From positions 2,766,756 through 2,830,755 of the forward strand of contig JBBCGJ010000001.1 of NCBI GenBank assembly GCA_037200985.1: a DNA stretch of 64,000 nt. The letters are read 5' to 3'. The translations under genes and the position numbers were made by a program. The notes under the pieces were generated by a model, which did not search any database, was not told the DNA's origin, and saw only the letters and a program-made list of their open reading frames with translations. Origin of the DNA: Rhizomicrobium sp. Its GTDB lineage: Bacteria > Pseudomonadota > Alphaproteobacteria > Micropepsales > Micropepsaceae. Shown here piece after piece: positions 16,654 to 27,864 of the stretch. Numbering within the stretch: position 1 is the stretch's first letter; each line of letters begins with the position of its first letter.

Positions 16654-18164
16654 CGCGCGACAAAATCCTCCGGAAAATGATCGATGGCGCTGAGGACCGG
16701 ATAGGGCACGAAGCCGCCCAGCGCACAGAGCGATCCGGACTTCATAGTATCGCACAAATCGCGCAGCAGCGCCATTTGCGCGGCCTTGTCCGGTCCCTTG
16801 AGAAGGCGGTCGATGGTCTCCGTCCCCCGCACCGAGCCGATGCGGCAGGGCGTGCATTTCCCGCAACTCTCGACGGCGCAGAATTCCATCGCGAAGCGTG
16901 CCTGGTGCGCCATGTCCACGGTGTCGTTGAAGACCACGATCCCGCCATGGCCGATCAGGCCGCCCTTCGCGGTGAACGCCTCATAGTCGAAGGGCGTATC
17001 GAACAGCGAAGGTGGGAAATAGGCGCCCAGCGGCCCGCCGACCTGCACGGCCCGGATGGGACGGCCGCTCGCCGTGCCGCCGCCGATGTCGTTTACCAAT
17101 TCGCCCAGCGTGACGCCGAACGGCGTCTCGAACAGCCCGCCATGTTTGATGTCGCCGGCAAGCTGGATCGGCATGGTGCCGCGCGACCGGCCGACGCCGA
17201 GATCGCGATAGAAGCCGGCGCCCTGGGTCAGGACGGTCGGCGCGGCGGCGAAGGTCAGCACGTTGTTGATGACCGTCGGCTTGCCGAACAGGCCGGCATG
17301 CACCGGCAGCGGCGGCTTGGCGCGCACCTGGCCGCGCCGCCCCTCGATGCTTTCGAGCAGCGCTGTTTCCTCGCCGCAGACATAAGACCCCGCGCCGACG
17401 CGGACTTCGAGATCGAAGGCAAAGGCGCTGCCGAGGATGCTCGCGCCGAGCAATCCCGTGTCCTCCGCCACCGCGATGGCGCGCCGCATCGCGGCGATGG
17501 CGAGCGGATATTCCGAACGGATATAGATGAATCCCCTGGTCGACCCCGTCGCGACCGCGGCGATGGCCATGCCCTCGATCAGCAGGAAGGGATCGCCTTC
17601 CATCAGCATGCGGTCGGCGTAGGTGCCGGAATCGCCTTCGTCGGCATTGCACACGACGTATTTGACGTCACCCGGCGCCTCCGCCGCGCCGTTCCATTTG
17701 ATTCCGGCCGGAAAACCCGCGCCGCCCCGGCCACGAAGGCCGGACGCCAAAATCTCCTCGCGGATTGCCTTGGGCCCGATCTCGATGGCGCGCTTCAACC
17801 CCGCCAACCCGCCTGCCGTCTCGTAGTCCTGAAGCGATGCCGGATCGACCGAGCCGCAGCGCGCGAAGGTCAGCCGCATCTGCGCCTCGAGGAAGGGATG
17901 ATCCTCGATCCGGCCCGGCGACAGGGGATGCGTGCCCGCAACACGCACGGCCTCGAGAATGCCCGGAACGTCCGTCGCCGCGACCGGCCCGAAGGCCCGC
18001 CAGCCCGACGCCGTCTGCACTTCGAGAAAGGGTTCGAGCCAGAACATTCCGCGCGAACCCACCGGCACGATCTCGACCCCGGCCTCGCGCAGCGCGCGCG
18101 CCACCGCCTTGCCGCCAAGCGCGACGGAGGCCGTGTCGTGCGAGAGGCGGGCGCGGATCGTCAC
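16650..18164 (-). CDS. fdsB: NAD-dependent formate dehydrogenase, beta (diaphorase) subunit
   Basis: The 504-residue NuoF-like subunit passes electrons from FdsA to NAD+. An N-terminal thioredoxin-like part of about 110 residues is followed by the NADH/FMN-binding glycine-rich segment (GLRGRGGAGFPAGIKW), CNADEGDSGTYADR and GAGSYVCGEETALL. The C-terminal [4Fe-4S] motif is SCGKCTPCRIG. The start is a GTG whose last two bases and following A form the TGA of fdsG (GTGA), so the genes are tightly coupled. A longer frame upstream overlaps fdsG and has no family similarity. Confidence 0.93.
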   Translation of the reverse strand: MTIRARLSHDTASVALGGKAVARALREAGVEIVPVGSRGMFWLEPFLEVQTASGWRAFGPVAATDVPGILEAVRVAGTHPLSPGRIEDHPFLEAQMRLTFARCGSVDPASLQDYETAGGLAGLKRAIEIGPKAIREEILASGLRGRGGAGFPAGIKWNGAAEAPGDVKYVVCNADEGDSGTYADRMLMEGDPFLLIEGMAIAAVATGSTRGFIYIRSEYPLAIAAMRRAIAVAEDTGLLGASILGSAFAFDLEVRVGAGSYVCGEETALLESIEGRRGQVRAKPPLPVHAGLFGKPTVINNVLTFAAAPTVLTQGAGFYRDLGVGRSRGTMPIQLAGDIKHGGLFETPFGVTLGELVNDIGGGTASGRPIRAVQVGGPLGAYFPPSLFDTPFDYEAFTAKGGLIGHGGIVVFNDTVDMAHQARFAMEFCAVESCGKCTPCRIGSVRGTETIDRLLKGPDKAAQMALLRDLCDTMKSGSLCALGGFVPYPVLSAIDHFPEDFVAR

Positions 18165-18667
18165 GGCGCGGCCTGCGCGATCAATTCGGCGAGTTTCACC
18201 TCGTCGAGACGCCCAACCGGTTCGCCGTCCAGCATGGCCGAAGGTCCGCTGGCGCAAAGGCCCAGGCAGTAGATCGGCTCCAGCGTCCACGCACCGTCGG
18301 AACTGGTTTCGCTCCAGCCGAGCTTGAGCGTGGCGTGCGCCGCCGCCGCGACGCGTTCGGCGCCGACCGCCTGGCAGGCTTCGGCGCGGCACAGCTTGAG
18401 CACATGCCGGCCGGCCGGACCGTCGAGGCGGAAGTCGTGATAGAAGCTCGCGACTCCGAACACTTCGGCGCGGCTCAGATTGAAGGCATGTGCCAGGAGG
18501 GCGATGGCCGGCTTCGGGACGAAGCCGAATTCGGCCTGTAACGCGTGCAGCGCCGGCAGCAATCCGCCCGGCGCGGCAGCGTGCGGCGCGATCGCCGCGC
18601 GGGCGCGATCCTCGCTCCAGGCGCTGCCCGCCATATTGACCGCGCTGCTCACGTCACCGGCTTTCAT
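18161..18667 (-). CDS. fdsG: NAD-dependent formate dehydrogenase, gamma subunit
   Basis: The roughly 168-residue NuoE-like subunit carries a [2Fe-2S] cluster bound by CRAEAC and CLGLC. The family helix bundle is present (LLPALHALQAEFGFVPKPAIALLAHAFNLS, here split by a short turn). The start is uncertain: ATG 18667 is used, while ATG 18634 would give 157 residues, and neither has a strong RBS. It is the first fds gene and follows metF by 115 bases. Confidence 0.9.
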   Translation of the reverse strand: MKAGDVSSAVNMAGSAWSEDRARAAIAPHAAAPGGLLPALHALQAEFGFVPKPAIALLAHAFNLSRAEVFGVASFYHDFRLDGPAGRHVLKLCRAEACQAVGAERVAAAAHATLKLGWSETSSDGAWTLEPIYCLGLCASGPSAMLDGEPVGRLDEVKLAELIAQAAP

Positions 18668-18782
18668 CGCCAACGCATAGAACAGCGGCGCCGCCTTGCA
18701 AAGCACAAGACGCCGGCACTGCGCGCAAAGTCGATTATTGCTTCCTCGGCGTCGGGGTGCTGGAAATCCTACGCAACGGCGC

Positions 18783-19676
18783 TCAGCGCATCCTGGCGAT
18801 CACGCGCGGGATGGCGGGCTCGTTGAGCGGCGCCATGATGTGCGCCCCGGCGACGCCGGCGATCTCCTTCATTTCGCGGAGCAGCTCGACGCAGATCGCC
18901 TCGCCTTCCGCCTTCGGATCGGCCGCCTTTTCCAGCCGCTCGACGATCCAGTCAGGCACGATCGAGCCCGGCAGGTTGTTGCGGATCCACAGCGCCGACT
19001 TGGCCGAGGCGAGCGGCGCGACGCCGACGATCATGTAGACCTTCTCGAGCAGACCTTGCTGCGCCAGCCGCGCCACATAGCGCCTGAGCACGCCGGTATC
19101 CATGCAGAACTGGGTCTGGGTGAACTGCGCCCCGGCCTTCAGCTTCTTCTCCAGGCTCGCCGGCACCCAGTTCTCCGGCGGATCGACCGGCGCGTCGGCC
19201 GCGCCGATGAAATAGCTCGGCGTGCCCGCCACGGCGCGGCCGTGCGGCAATTGATGCTTGTCGCGGATCGAGGCCGCGGTGGCGATCAGCCCCGCCGAAT
19301 CCAGGTCGAAGACCGGCTTGGCGTCGGGCTGGTCGCCGGCCTTGGGATTGTCGCCCGTCAGCGACAGGACGTTGACGATGCCGAGCGCCGCGGCGCCGAC
19401 GAGCTGGCTCTGCAACGCGATGCGGTTGCGGTCGCGGCAGGTGAGCTGGAGGATCGGCTCGATCCCGCTCTGCAGCAGCAGATGCGCCGCGATGGTGGAT
19501 TCAAGATGCGCCCGCGCGCTCGCCCCGTCCGTGACGTTGACCGCGTCCGCCAGGCCCTTGAGCGGCGCGCCGCGCTCGATCAGGTCGTGCGGATTGGCCG
19601 ACAGGGGCGGCGTGATCTCCGCGGTCAGGACGAAGGTCCCGGCTTCGAGCTTCTGCTGCAGGCCCGATTTCGACAT
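18783..19676 (-). CDS. metF: Methylenetetrahydrofolate reductase family protein (copy 1)
   Basis: The 297-residue TIM-barrel flavoprotein interconverts 5-methyl-THF and 5,10-methylene-THF. It has the family N-terminus TAEITPP, the loop VNVTDG, a nucleotide/folate segment LSLTGDNPKAGD and TQTQFCMDTGV. GGAGGTGA sits six bases before the ATG. It lies upstream of fdsGBA on the same strand, which suggests a role in oxidising methyl groups toward formate and CO2 rather than methionine synthesis. The direction cannot be read from sequence. Confidence 0.88.
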   Translation of the reverse strand: MSKSGLQQKLEAGTFVLTAEITPPLSANPHDLIERGAPLKGLADAVNVTDGASARAHLESTIAAHLLLQSGIEPILQLTCRDRNRIALQSQLVGAAALGIVNVLSLTGDNPKAGDQPDAKPVFDLDSAGLIATAASIRDKHQLPHGRAVAGTPSYFIGAADAPVDPPENWVPASLEKKLKAGAQFTQTQFCMDTGVLRRYVARLAQQGLLEKVYMIVGVAPLASAKSALWIRNNLPGSIVPDWIVERLEKAADPKAEGEAICVELLREMKEIAGVAGAHIMAPLNEPAIPRVIARMR

Positions 19677-19746
19677 GCGATCACCTCCGATGACGTCTGC
19701 GGATCATCATGCAGAAAGGCCGGGGCCTGTCCATCGATGGCGACGC

Positions 19747-20193
19747 CTAGAACATTCCGTTGCTGTTGGCCGCCTTTTCCGGAACCGGCTGCACCACGTC
19801 CCAATGCTCCAGGATGTGCCCATTGCCCACGCGGAAAATGTCGATGGCCGCCATGCCGCGATCCTGCGCATTCACCTTGAAGCGATAGTGCACCGCGACC
19901 AGATCGCCGTCGGCCAGGACATGGCTGATCTCGATCGTGGCCGTGGGATTGTCGATGTAGAACTTCTTGAAGAAGCCGCGCATCGGCGCCGCGCCGGTCG
20001 GCACCATGGGATTGTGCTGGATGTAGTTGGGATCGAAATAGGTGTCGACCGCCTGGTCGACCTTGTGATCGATGAACAGCATCGTCACCGCATCGGTCAC
20101 CAGCTTCTTGTTCGCGTCGCTCTCCGGCGACGCCAGCGCCGCCGATGCGAAGCACAGCGAAGCGACGGCAGACAAAAGGATCCTCGAATGCAT
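19747..20193 (-). CDS. Secreted SnoaL-like (NTF2-fold) protein
   Basis: The 148-residue protein has a signal peptide (MHSRILLSAVASLCFASAALA) and a SnoaL-type domain with FDPNYIQHNPMVPTG, ISHVLADGDLVAVHYRF and FRVGNGHILEHWDVVQP. Such domains bind small hydrophobic molecules or act as cofactor-free enzymes. It sits 70 bases upstream of metF and may share its transcript. The function is unknown. Confidence 0.75.
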   Translation of the reverse strand: MHSRILLSAVASLCFASAALASPESDANKKLVTDAVTMLFIDHKVDQAVDTYFDPNYIQHNPMVPTGAAPMRGFFKKFYIDNPTATIEISHVLADGDLVAVHYRFKVNAQDRGMAAIDIFRVGNGHILEHWDVVQPVPEKAANSNGMF

Positions 20194-20288
20194 GAACTAT
20201 CCTCCCCGTTATATCCCAGGCGATCTTCGCGCCGGCGTTGCGACAAAATAGTACGCCGGGCCGCGATTGGATAGCGTGCGGCGGCGGC

Positions 20289-21848
<1,560 letters not shown>

Positions 21849-21942
21849 TTACGCTCCCAAACGCCGCAAAGCCCCGTCGTTTCGCTGGGGTCCGGCGATT
21901 GGTATGTCCCGCACACAAATCTGTCAACGCGCGGAAATTTCC

Positions 21943-23199
21943 ATGATCCTGCGGTCGCTCCGGCAATTGTGGGTTCAGGTCCTGGTCGCGACGCTGCTCG
22001 GCATCGCCGTCGGCTGGACCTATCCCGCGCTCGGCACAGCCCTGAAGCCGTTGGGCGACGGCTTCATCGCCCTGATCCGCATGATGATCGCGCCCGTCAT
22101 CTTCGTGACCGTGGTGCACGGCATCGGCGGCATGAACGACATGCGGCGCGCCGGCCGGCTGGCTCTCAAGGCTTTGATCTATTTTGAGGCGGTCACGACG
22201 CTGGCGATGATCGTGGCCATCGCGGCCGTCGACCTCTGGCAGCCCGGCAAGGGCATGAACATCGACCCGCATAGCCTCGACGCCAGGCTGGTCCATTCCA
22301 TCGCCGCGCAGGCGGGCGCCCAATCGGTGCAGCAATATATCCTCGACATCGTTCCGGGGACTTTCGCCGGCGCGTTCACCCAGCCCAACGTGCTGCAGGT
22401 GCTGCTCGTGTCGGTGTTGTTCGGCTTCGGCGTCGCGGCGGCGGGCGAACGCGGCCGGCCCGTCTTCGCGCTGATCGGCAGCCTGTCGGAGATCGTGTTC
22501 CGCATCGTCGGATTCGTCATGTGGCTCGCGCCGCTGGGCGCATTCGGCGCCATCGCCTTCACCGTCGCGGCCTTCGGAGCACATTCCCTGCTGGCGCTGG
22601 GCAACCTGCTGCTCGAATTTTATGTCGTGAGCGCGGTTTTCACGGTCGTGGCGTTCGGCGCCATCCTGCGGGCGCTGGGGCTGAGCCTGCGCCGGCTGGT
22701 GTCCTATATCGGCGACGAATTGCTGATCGTGGCGGCGACCACCTCGACCGAAGCGGTGCTGCCGCGCCTGGTGCAGAAGATGCGCGACGCCGGCTGCGAC
22801 GAGGCGGTGGTCGGCATCGTGGTGCCGGCCGGCTATTCCTTCAACCTGGACGGAACCTGCCTGTACCTGGCGACGGTGAGCCTGTTCCTGGCGCAGGCGA
22901 CGAACATCCACCTGTCGCTCGGCCAGCAGATCGGCCTTGTGCTGATCCTGCTGCTGACGTCCAAAGGCGCCGCGGGCGTCGCCGGCGCCGCCCTGATGGC
23001 GCTGGCGGCCACGCTGGGCGCCTCGGCCATCGTGCCGGTCGCCGGCATCGCCCTGATCCTGGGCATCCACCGCCTGCTGGCCGAGGCGCTCACCTTCGTG
23101 AACGCCGTCGGCAACTGCGTCGCCACGCTGGTGGTCGCGAAATGGGAACGGGCGGTCGACGAAGACACGCTGAATAGAGCGCTTGGGCGCTTACGCTAA
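21943..23199 (+). CDS. Dicarboxylate/amino acid:cation symporter (DAACS family)
   Basis: The 418-residue membrane protein is of the GltP/DctA type. It shows the re-entrant-loop serine-rich stretch as AATTSTEAVLPRL, the helix 7 NMDGT-like motif as SFNLDGTCLY, and the second loop LLTSKGAAGVAGAALM with an ending FVNAVGNCVATLVVAKWE. These bind Na+ or H+ and import C4-dicarboxylates, glutamate or related acids. The start ATG at 21943 was preferred to one 39 bases upstream because GCGGAAA precedes it. A strong palindrome follows the gene. Confidence 0.88.
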   Translation: MILRSLRQLWVQVLVATLLGIAVGWTYPALGTALKPLGDGFIALIRMMIAPVIFVTVVHGIGGMNDMRRAGRLALKALIYFEAVTTLAMIVAIAAVDLWQPGKGMNIDPHSLDARLVHSIAAQAGAQSVQQYILDIVPGTFAGAFTQPNVLQVLLVSVLFGFGVAAAGERGRPVFALIGSLSEIVFRIVGFVMWLAPLGAFGAIAFTVAAFGAHSLLALGNLLLEFYVVSAVFTVVAFGAILRALGLSLRRLVSYIGDELLIVAATTSTEAVLPRLVQKMRDAGCDEAVVGIVVPAGYSFNLDGTCLYLATVSLFLAQATNIHLSLGQQIGLVLILLLTSKGAAGVAGAALMALAATLGASAIVPVAGIALILGIHRLLAEALTFVNAVGNCVATLVVAKWERAVDEDTLNRALGRLR

Positions 23200-23202
23200 G
23201 TC

Positions 23203-23314
23203 TGTCATCTCGGACGCGTAGCGAAGCGGAGCGATCCGGGACCCATCGCGCAGACGACACAATGGGTCCCGGCTCTGCGCGATGCTGACGCAGCATCGCT
23301 TGGCCGGGATGACA
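23203..23314. repeat. REP-type palindromic intergenic element, bidirectional terminator candidate
   Basis: The element begins TGTCATCTCGG and ends CCGGGATGACA. Its middle folds as GGGACCCAT paired with ATGGGTCCC, and the inner arms contain AGCGAAGCGGAGCGAT and GCATCGCTTGGC. Such 100-base TGTCATCCCGG palindromes are dispersed in many alphaproteobacterial genomes. Lying between two convergent stop codons, it probably terminates both. Confidence 0.75.
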
Positions 23315-23321
23315 ATTGCGG

Positions 23322-24833
<1,512 letters not shown>

Positions 24834-25706
24834 TCAGGTGAACACCACCGTGCGCCGACCGTTCATCAGCACGCGGTGCTCGGCATGCCATTTGACCGCT
24901 CGGGCGAGGACCCGGCTTTCGATGTCCCGGCCGACCGCGGCATATTCCTCCGCCGACTGGGCGTGGCTCACGCGCTCCACCTCCTGCTCGATGATCGGGC
25001 CCTCGTCGAGATCCTCGGTGACGTAGTGGCCCGTCGCGCCGATCAGCTTGACGCCGCGCTCATGCGCCTGGTGATAGGGCCGCGCGCCCTTGAAGCTCGG
25101 CAGGAAGGAATGATGGATGTTGATGATCTGCCCCGACCACCGGCGGCAGAACTCCTTCGACATCACCTGCATGTAGCGCGCGAGCACGACGAGATCGATG
25201 CGCTTGCTTTCGATGATCTCGTTGAGCGCGGCTTCTTGCTCGGCCTTGTTGTCGGGCGTCACCGGCATGTAGCGGAACGGGATGCCGCTGGCGGCCGCCA
25301 CGTCCGCGAAGTCGCGGTGGTTGGAGACGATCAGGGGCACGTCGATCGGCAGCGCCCCGATGCGGATGCGATAGAGCAGGTCGACCAGGCAATGGCCGAA
25401 CTTCGACACCATGATGATGGTCCGCGTCTTCTTGGCCGTGTCGTAAAAATGCGCGTCCATCTCGAATTCCTGCGCGAGCGGCGCGAAGGCCTTTTCGAGA
25501 TCCTCGATCGGCGTTCCGGATTCGGATTCGAAATAGATGCGCAGGAAAAAGCGGCCATTTCCGCGATCGCCGAATTGCGAGCTGTCGATGATGTTGCAGC
25601 CGGCGTCGAACAGGAAGCGCGACACGCGGGCCACGATACCCCTGCGGTCGGGACAGGCGATCGTCAGCACGCCAAGAGGATGGTCGGTCTTCGGAGGATT
25701 GCTCAT
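24834..25706 (-). CDS. purU: Formyltetrahydrofolate deformylase
   Basis: The 290-residue enzyme hydrolyses 10-formyl-THF to formate and THF. An N-terminal ACT domain (LTIACPDRRGIVARVSRFL) is followed by the formyltransferase fold with the catalytic set: Asn/His in INIHHSFLPSFKGARPY and Asp in EDLDEGPIIEQ. It starts two bases after metF2 ends and lies 105 bases before the ligM-like gene. Placed between a methylene-THF reductase and a demethylase, it probably regenerates THF and releases formate for FdsGBA. Confidence 0.93.
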   Translation of the reverse strand: MSNPPKTDHPLGVLTIACPDRRGIVARVSRFLFDAGCNIIDSSQFGDRGNGRFFLRIYFESESGTPIEDLEKAFAPLAQEFEMDAHFYDTAKKTRTIIMVSKFGHCLVDLLYRIRIGALPIDVPLIVSNHRDFADVAAASGIPFRYMPVTPDNKAEQEAALNEIIESKRIDLVVLARYMQVMSKEFCRRWSGQIINIHHSFLPSFKGARPYHQAHERGVKLIGATGHYVTEDLDEGPIIEQEVERVSHAQSAEEYAAVGRDIESRVLARAVKWHAEHRVLMNGRRTVVFT

Positions 25707-25708
25707 GT

Positions 25709-26602
25709 CTATTGTCCAGCGATCCGTCGCGGCGCGTTTTCCGCTTCGGCCCGCGCGCCGTTAAGCCACTGCGCTGTCTTGCGCACCCCGCCGAACATGT
25801 AAAGATGGATTCCGGCGATCGGCCCGAAATTGCCGGCCCGCAGCGTCTTCGCCAGATCGCCCAGAAGGGCGTCTGGCGTCGTGTCGCCCATCAGCTTGCC
25901 GATAGCGCTGCCCCGCTGGCGAAGCGCGCGCAGCGAATTGCCGACGCCGCAGCGCATGGCGAATTTCAGGAGCGACGCCGTGCCCGCCGGGCCCGCGACC
26001 CCGATCCGGACCGGCGCGTCGATGCCCATGGAACGCAGACGCGCGAGCCAGCGCGCGATCGGCTCGGCCTCGAAGCAGAACTGGGTGACGATCTCGGGCT
26101 CGAGGCCGTGCGCCCGCACCGCCGCGACCTTCTCCAGCAGCGCTGCATCGAGGACATCGCCGGCGACGGCGGGGTGGCCCTCGGGATGGCCGGCGATCAG
26201 GACCGTGCGCAGGCCGTTGCGCTCCAGAAGTCCGGTCGCGATCACTTCGATACTGGAGGTGAACGTGCCGCGCGGACGATCGACATCGCCCGCGATGACG
26301 AGGGCGCGGGTGACGCGCGCCTTGTCGCTCAGGCGCGAGAGCTGGCGTTCGAGAAAATCGCGGTCGGGGAAATTGCGCGCGGTGAGATGCGGGATCGGAT
26401 TGAAGCCGGCATGCCGGAGCCGCACGCAGGTCTCCGCCGCCTTGTCCGGACTGTCGTCGGGCAGGAAGGTGACGTGCACATCGGTGCCGGGCGCGAAATG
26501 CCCGCGCAGCGTCTCCGCCACGCCGGGCTCGCGCGGCGTGACCTCGATCGAGGCGCTGGCCAGCAGCCCCGCACTCGCGCTCGTCGCGGTCTCTACCGCC
26601 AT
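25709..26602 (-). CDS. metF: Methylenetetrahydrofolate reductase family protein (copy 2)
   Basis: The 297-residue protein has a more divergent MetF barrel: SIEVTPREPG at the N-terminus, DVHVTFLPDD, PIPHLTARNF, a flavin/folate loop VIAGDVDRPRG and TQFCFEAEPI. It differs strongly from copy 1 18-20 kb-side (18783-19676), so it is not a recent duplicate. Similar divergent MetF proteins accompany THF-dependent demethylases and are thought to run methyl-THF oxidation. It starts the metF-purU-ligM unit. Upstream lies a 224-base gap with two palindromes. Confidence 0.82.
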   Translation of the reverse strand: MAVETATSASAGLLASASIEVTPREPGVAETLRGHFAPGTDVHVTFLPDDSPDKAAETCVRLRHAGFNPIPHLTARNFPDRDFLERQLSRLSDKARVTRALVIAGDVDRPRGTFTSSIEVIATGLLERNGLRTVLIAGHPEGHPAVAGDVLDAALLEKVAAVRAHGLEPEIVTQFCFEAEPIARWLARLRSMGIDAPVRIGVAGPAGTASLLKFAMRCGVGNSLRALRQRGSAIGKLMGDTTPDALLGDLAKTLRAGNFGPIAGIHLYMFGGVRKTAQWLNGARAEAENAPRRIAGQ

Positions 26603-26752
26603 GCGTTCCGTCCCGACGTCAGATTGTTGTTGTCGCGTACAAAGGTTTTTCCGCCCGCCGCGACGCCGTCAATGGGTATTATTTCTACCCGCCGCGCGGC
26701 CGACACCCCGTGAGCGATTTCACTTCTCCGGCGGTGCAACACGGACGGTAAA

Positions 26753-26766
26753 CGGCCAATTGGCCG
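26753..26766. promoter_or_regulatory. Perfect 14-bp palindrome, candidate operator
   Basis: CGGCCAATTGGCCG is fully self-complementary and lies about 150 bases upstream of the metF-purU-ligM unit. It could be an operator; nothing identifies the regulator. Confidence 0.4.
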
Positions 26767-26777
26767 CATCTGGCGCG

Positions 26778-26798
26778 GCATCCCACTCGTTGGGATGC
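26778..26798 (-). terminator. Hairpin after the LigW-like gene
   Basis: GCATCCCA-CTCGT-TGGGATGC forms an 8-bp stem 29 bases past the decarboxylase stop codon. No U-run follows on the minus strand, so termination may be partial. Confidence 0.4.
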
Positions 26799-26826
26799 GC
26801 CCATCCGCAGGCGTGGGCCCGTACAC

Positions 26827-27861
26827 TCAGAGCTTGAACAGGCGCTCGGCGTTGGTCTGGAAGAACATCTTCTTGTGCTCGGCGCCGATGGATATGTCGT
26901 CCTGCATGGTCACTTCCTCGCCGACATACTGATAGGGATAGTCCATCGCATAGAGCACATGCTCCATGCCGAGGACTTCCTGGCAGAGCTTGATCGACGG
27001 TTCATAGGGCATGCCGCTGGTGGTGACGTAGAGGTTCTCGCGCATGACCTCGGGGATCCAGCGCTGCAGCGGCTTGATGCTGTCATAGCGTTTCGCGGCG
27101 ACGCCCGCGCGGTGCATGAAGTTCAGGCGGAAGATCCAGAACGGCAGCGCCTCGCCCAGATGGCCCAGCACCAGCTTGAGCCTGGGAAAGCGGTCGAACA
27201 GGCCCGACACGATCAGGCGCAGCGCGTGCAGCCCGGTGTCGACGCCGAAGCCGAAGACGGCGCCGTCGAGGCCGCGTTCGAGGAACGGCTTGATGAGGTC
27301 GGGATGCGGGCCTGTCGGATGCAGATAGATCGGAACGTCCAGCGCCTCGCATGCCTCGAAGATCGCCCAGTATTTCGGATCGTCCAGCCATTGGCCGCGG
27401 GTGTGGCCGTTGAAGATCGCGCCCTTGAGGCCGAGCTTGCGCACGCCGCGCTCGATTTCCTTCGCCGCGTGCGCCGGATCCTGCGGCGCGAATGCCGCGA
27501 GGCCGGCAAAGCGCGTCGGATGACGGGCTATGGCCGCGGCCAGCGCGTCGTTCGCCGACACCGATACGGCGCGCGCGACATCCGCCTCGAACATGTTCAC
27601 GCCGGGCGCGGTCAGCGAGAGGAGCTGCACGTCGATGCCCGTGGCATCCATGTCGGCGAGGCGGCGGGCGTCCAGATCGAGCAGGCGGGCGCGGATCAGC
27701 ACCGGCCGTTCCGCTTCGCTGCGCAGATAGAAGCCCCACAGGCTCTCGAAGCCCGGATCGCGGAAGCCGCTGTCGAGCAGCTTGCCGAACTGGTCGAACA
27801 ATTCCTGGGTCGCGAAGGCCTCTTCCGTCGCGATGCGCTTGTAGGGCACTTTTGCCGGCAT
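26827..27861 (-). CDS. ligW: Amidohydrolase-family decarboxylase, LigW-like
   Basis: The 344-residue protein closely follows 5-carboxyvanillate decarboxylase LigW as I recall it: RIATEEAFAT, SLWGFYLRSEAER, ADMDATGID, DGAVFGFGVDTGLHALRL, LVLGHLGEALPFW and YAMDYPYQYVGEEV. The metal ligands align as E13, H181, H234 and D307 (LigW E19, H188, H241, D314). Family members remove a ring carboxylate next to a phenol, giving vanillate from 5-carboxyvanillate or ferulate from 5-carboxyferulate. The aldehyde dehydrogenase gene ends three bases upstream, so the two could act in sequence. Gamma-resorcylate-type substrates are an alternative. Confidence 0.8.
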   Translation of the reverse strand: MPAKVPYKRIATEEAFATQELFDQFGKLLDSGFRDPGFESLWGFYLRSEAERPVLIRARLLDLDARRLADMDATGIDVQLLSLTAPGVNMFEADVARAVSVSANDALAAAIARHPTRFAGLAAFAPQDPAHAAKEIERGVRKLGLKGAIFNGHTRGQWLDDPKYWAIFEACEALDVPIYLHPTGPHPDLIKPFLERGLDGAVFGFGVDTGLHALRLIVSGLFDRFPRLKLVLGHLGEALPFWIFRLNFMHRAGVAAKRYDSIKPLQRWIPEVMRENLYVTTSGMPYEPSIKLCQEVLGMEHVLYAMDYPYQYVGEEVTMQDDISIGAEHKKMFFQTNAERLFKL

Positions 27862-27864
27862 GGT

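Noticed and set aside
14617..16680. 687-codon plus-strand open frame
   Set aside because: It is antisense to fdsA, whose cluster motifs are unmistakable. The translation is Arg/Ala/Gly-rich without domains.
19747..20193. SnoaL-like protein as another LdpA candidate
   Set aside because: It has a signal peptide and is much shorter than the NTF2-fold protein at 30803-31528; its context is metF/fds rather than a stilbene dioxygenase.
26603..26826. A folate or SAM riboswitch before metF2
   Set aside because: The gap contains two simple palindromes but no conserved riboswitch core that I can recognise.
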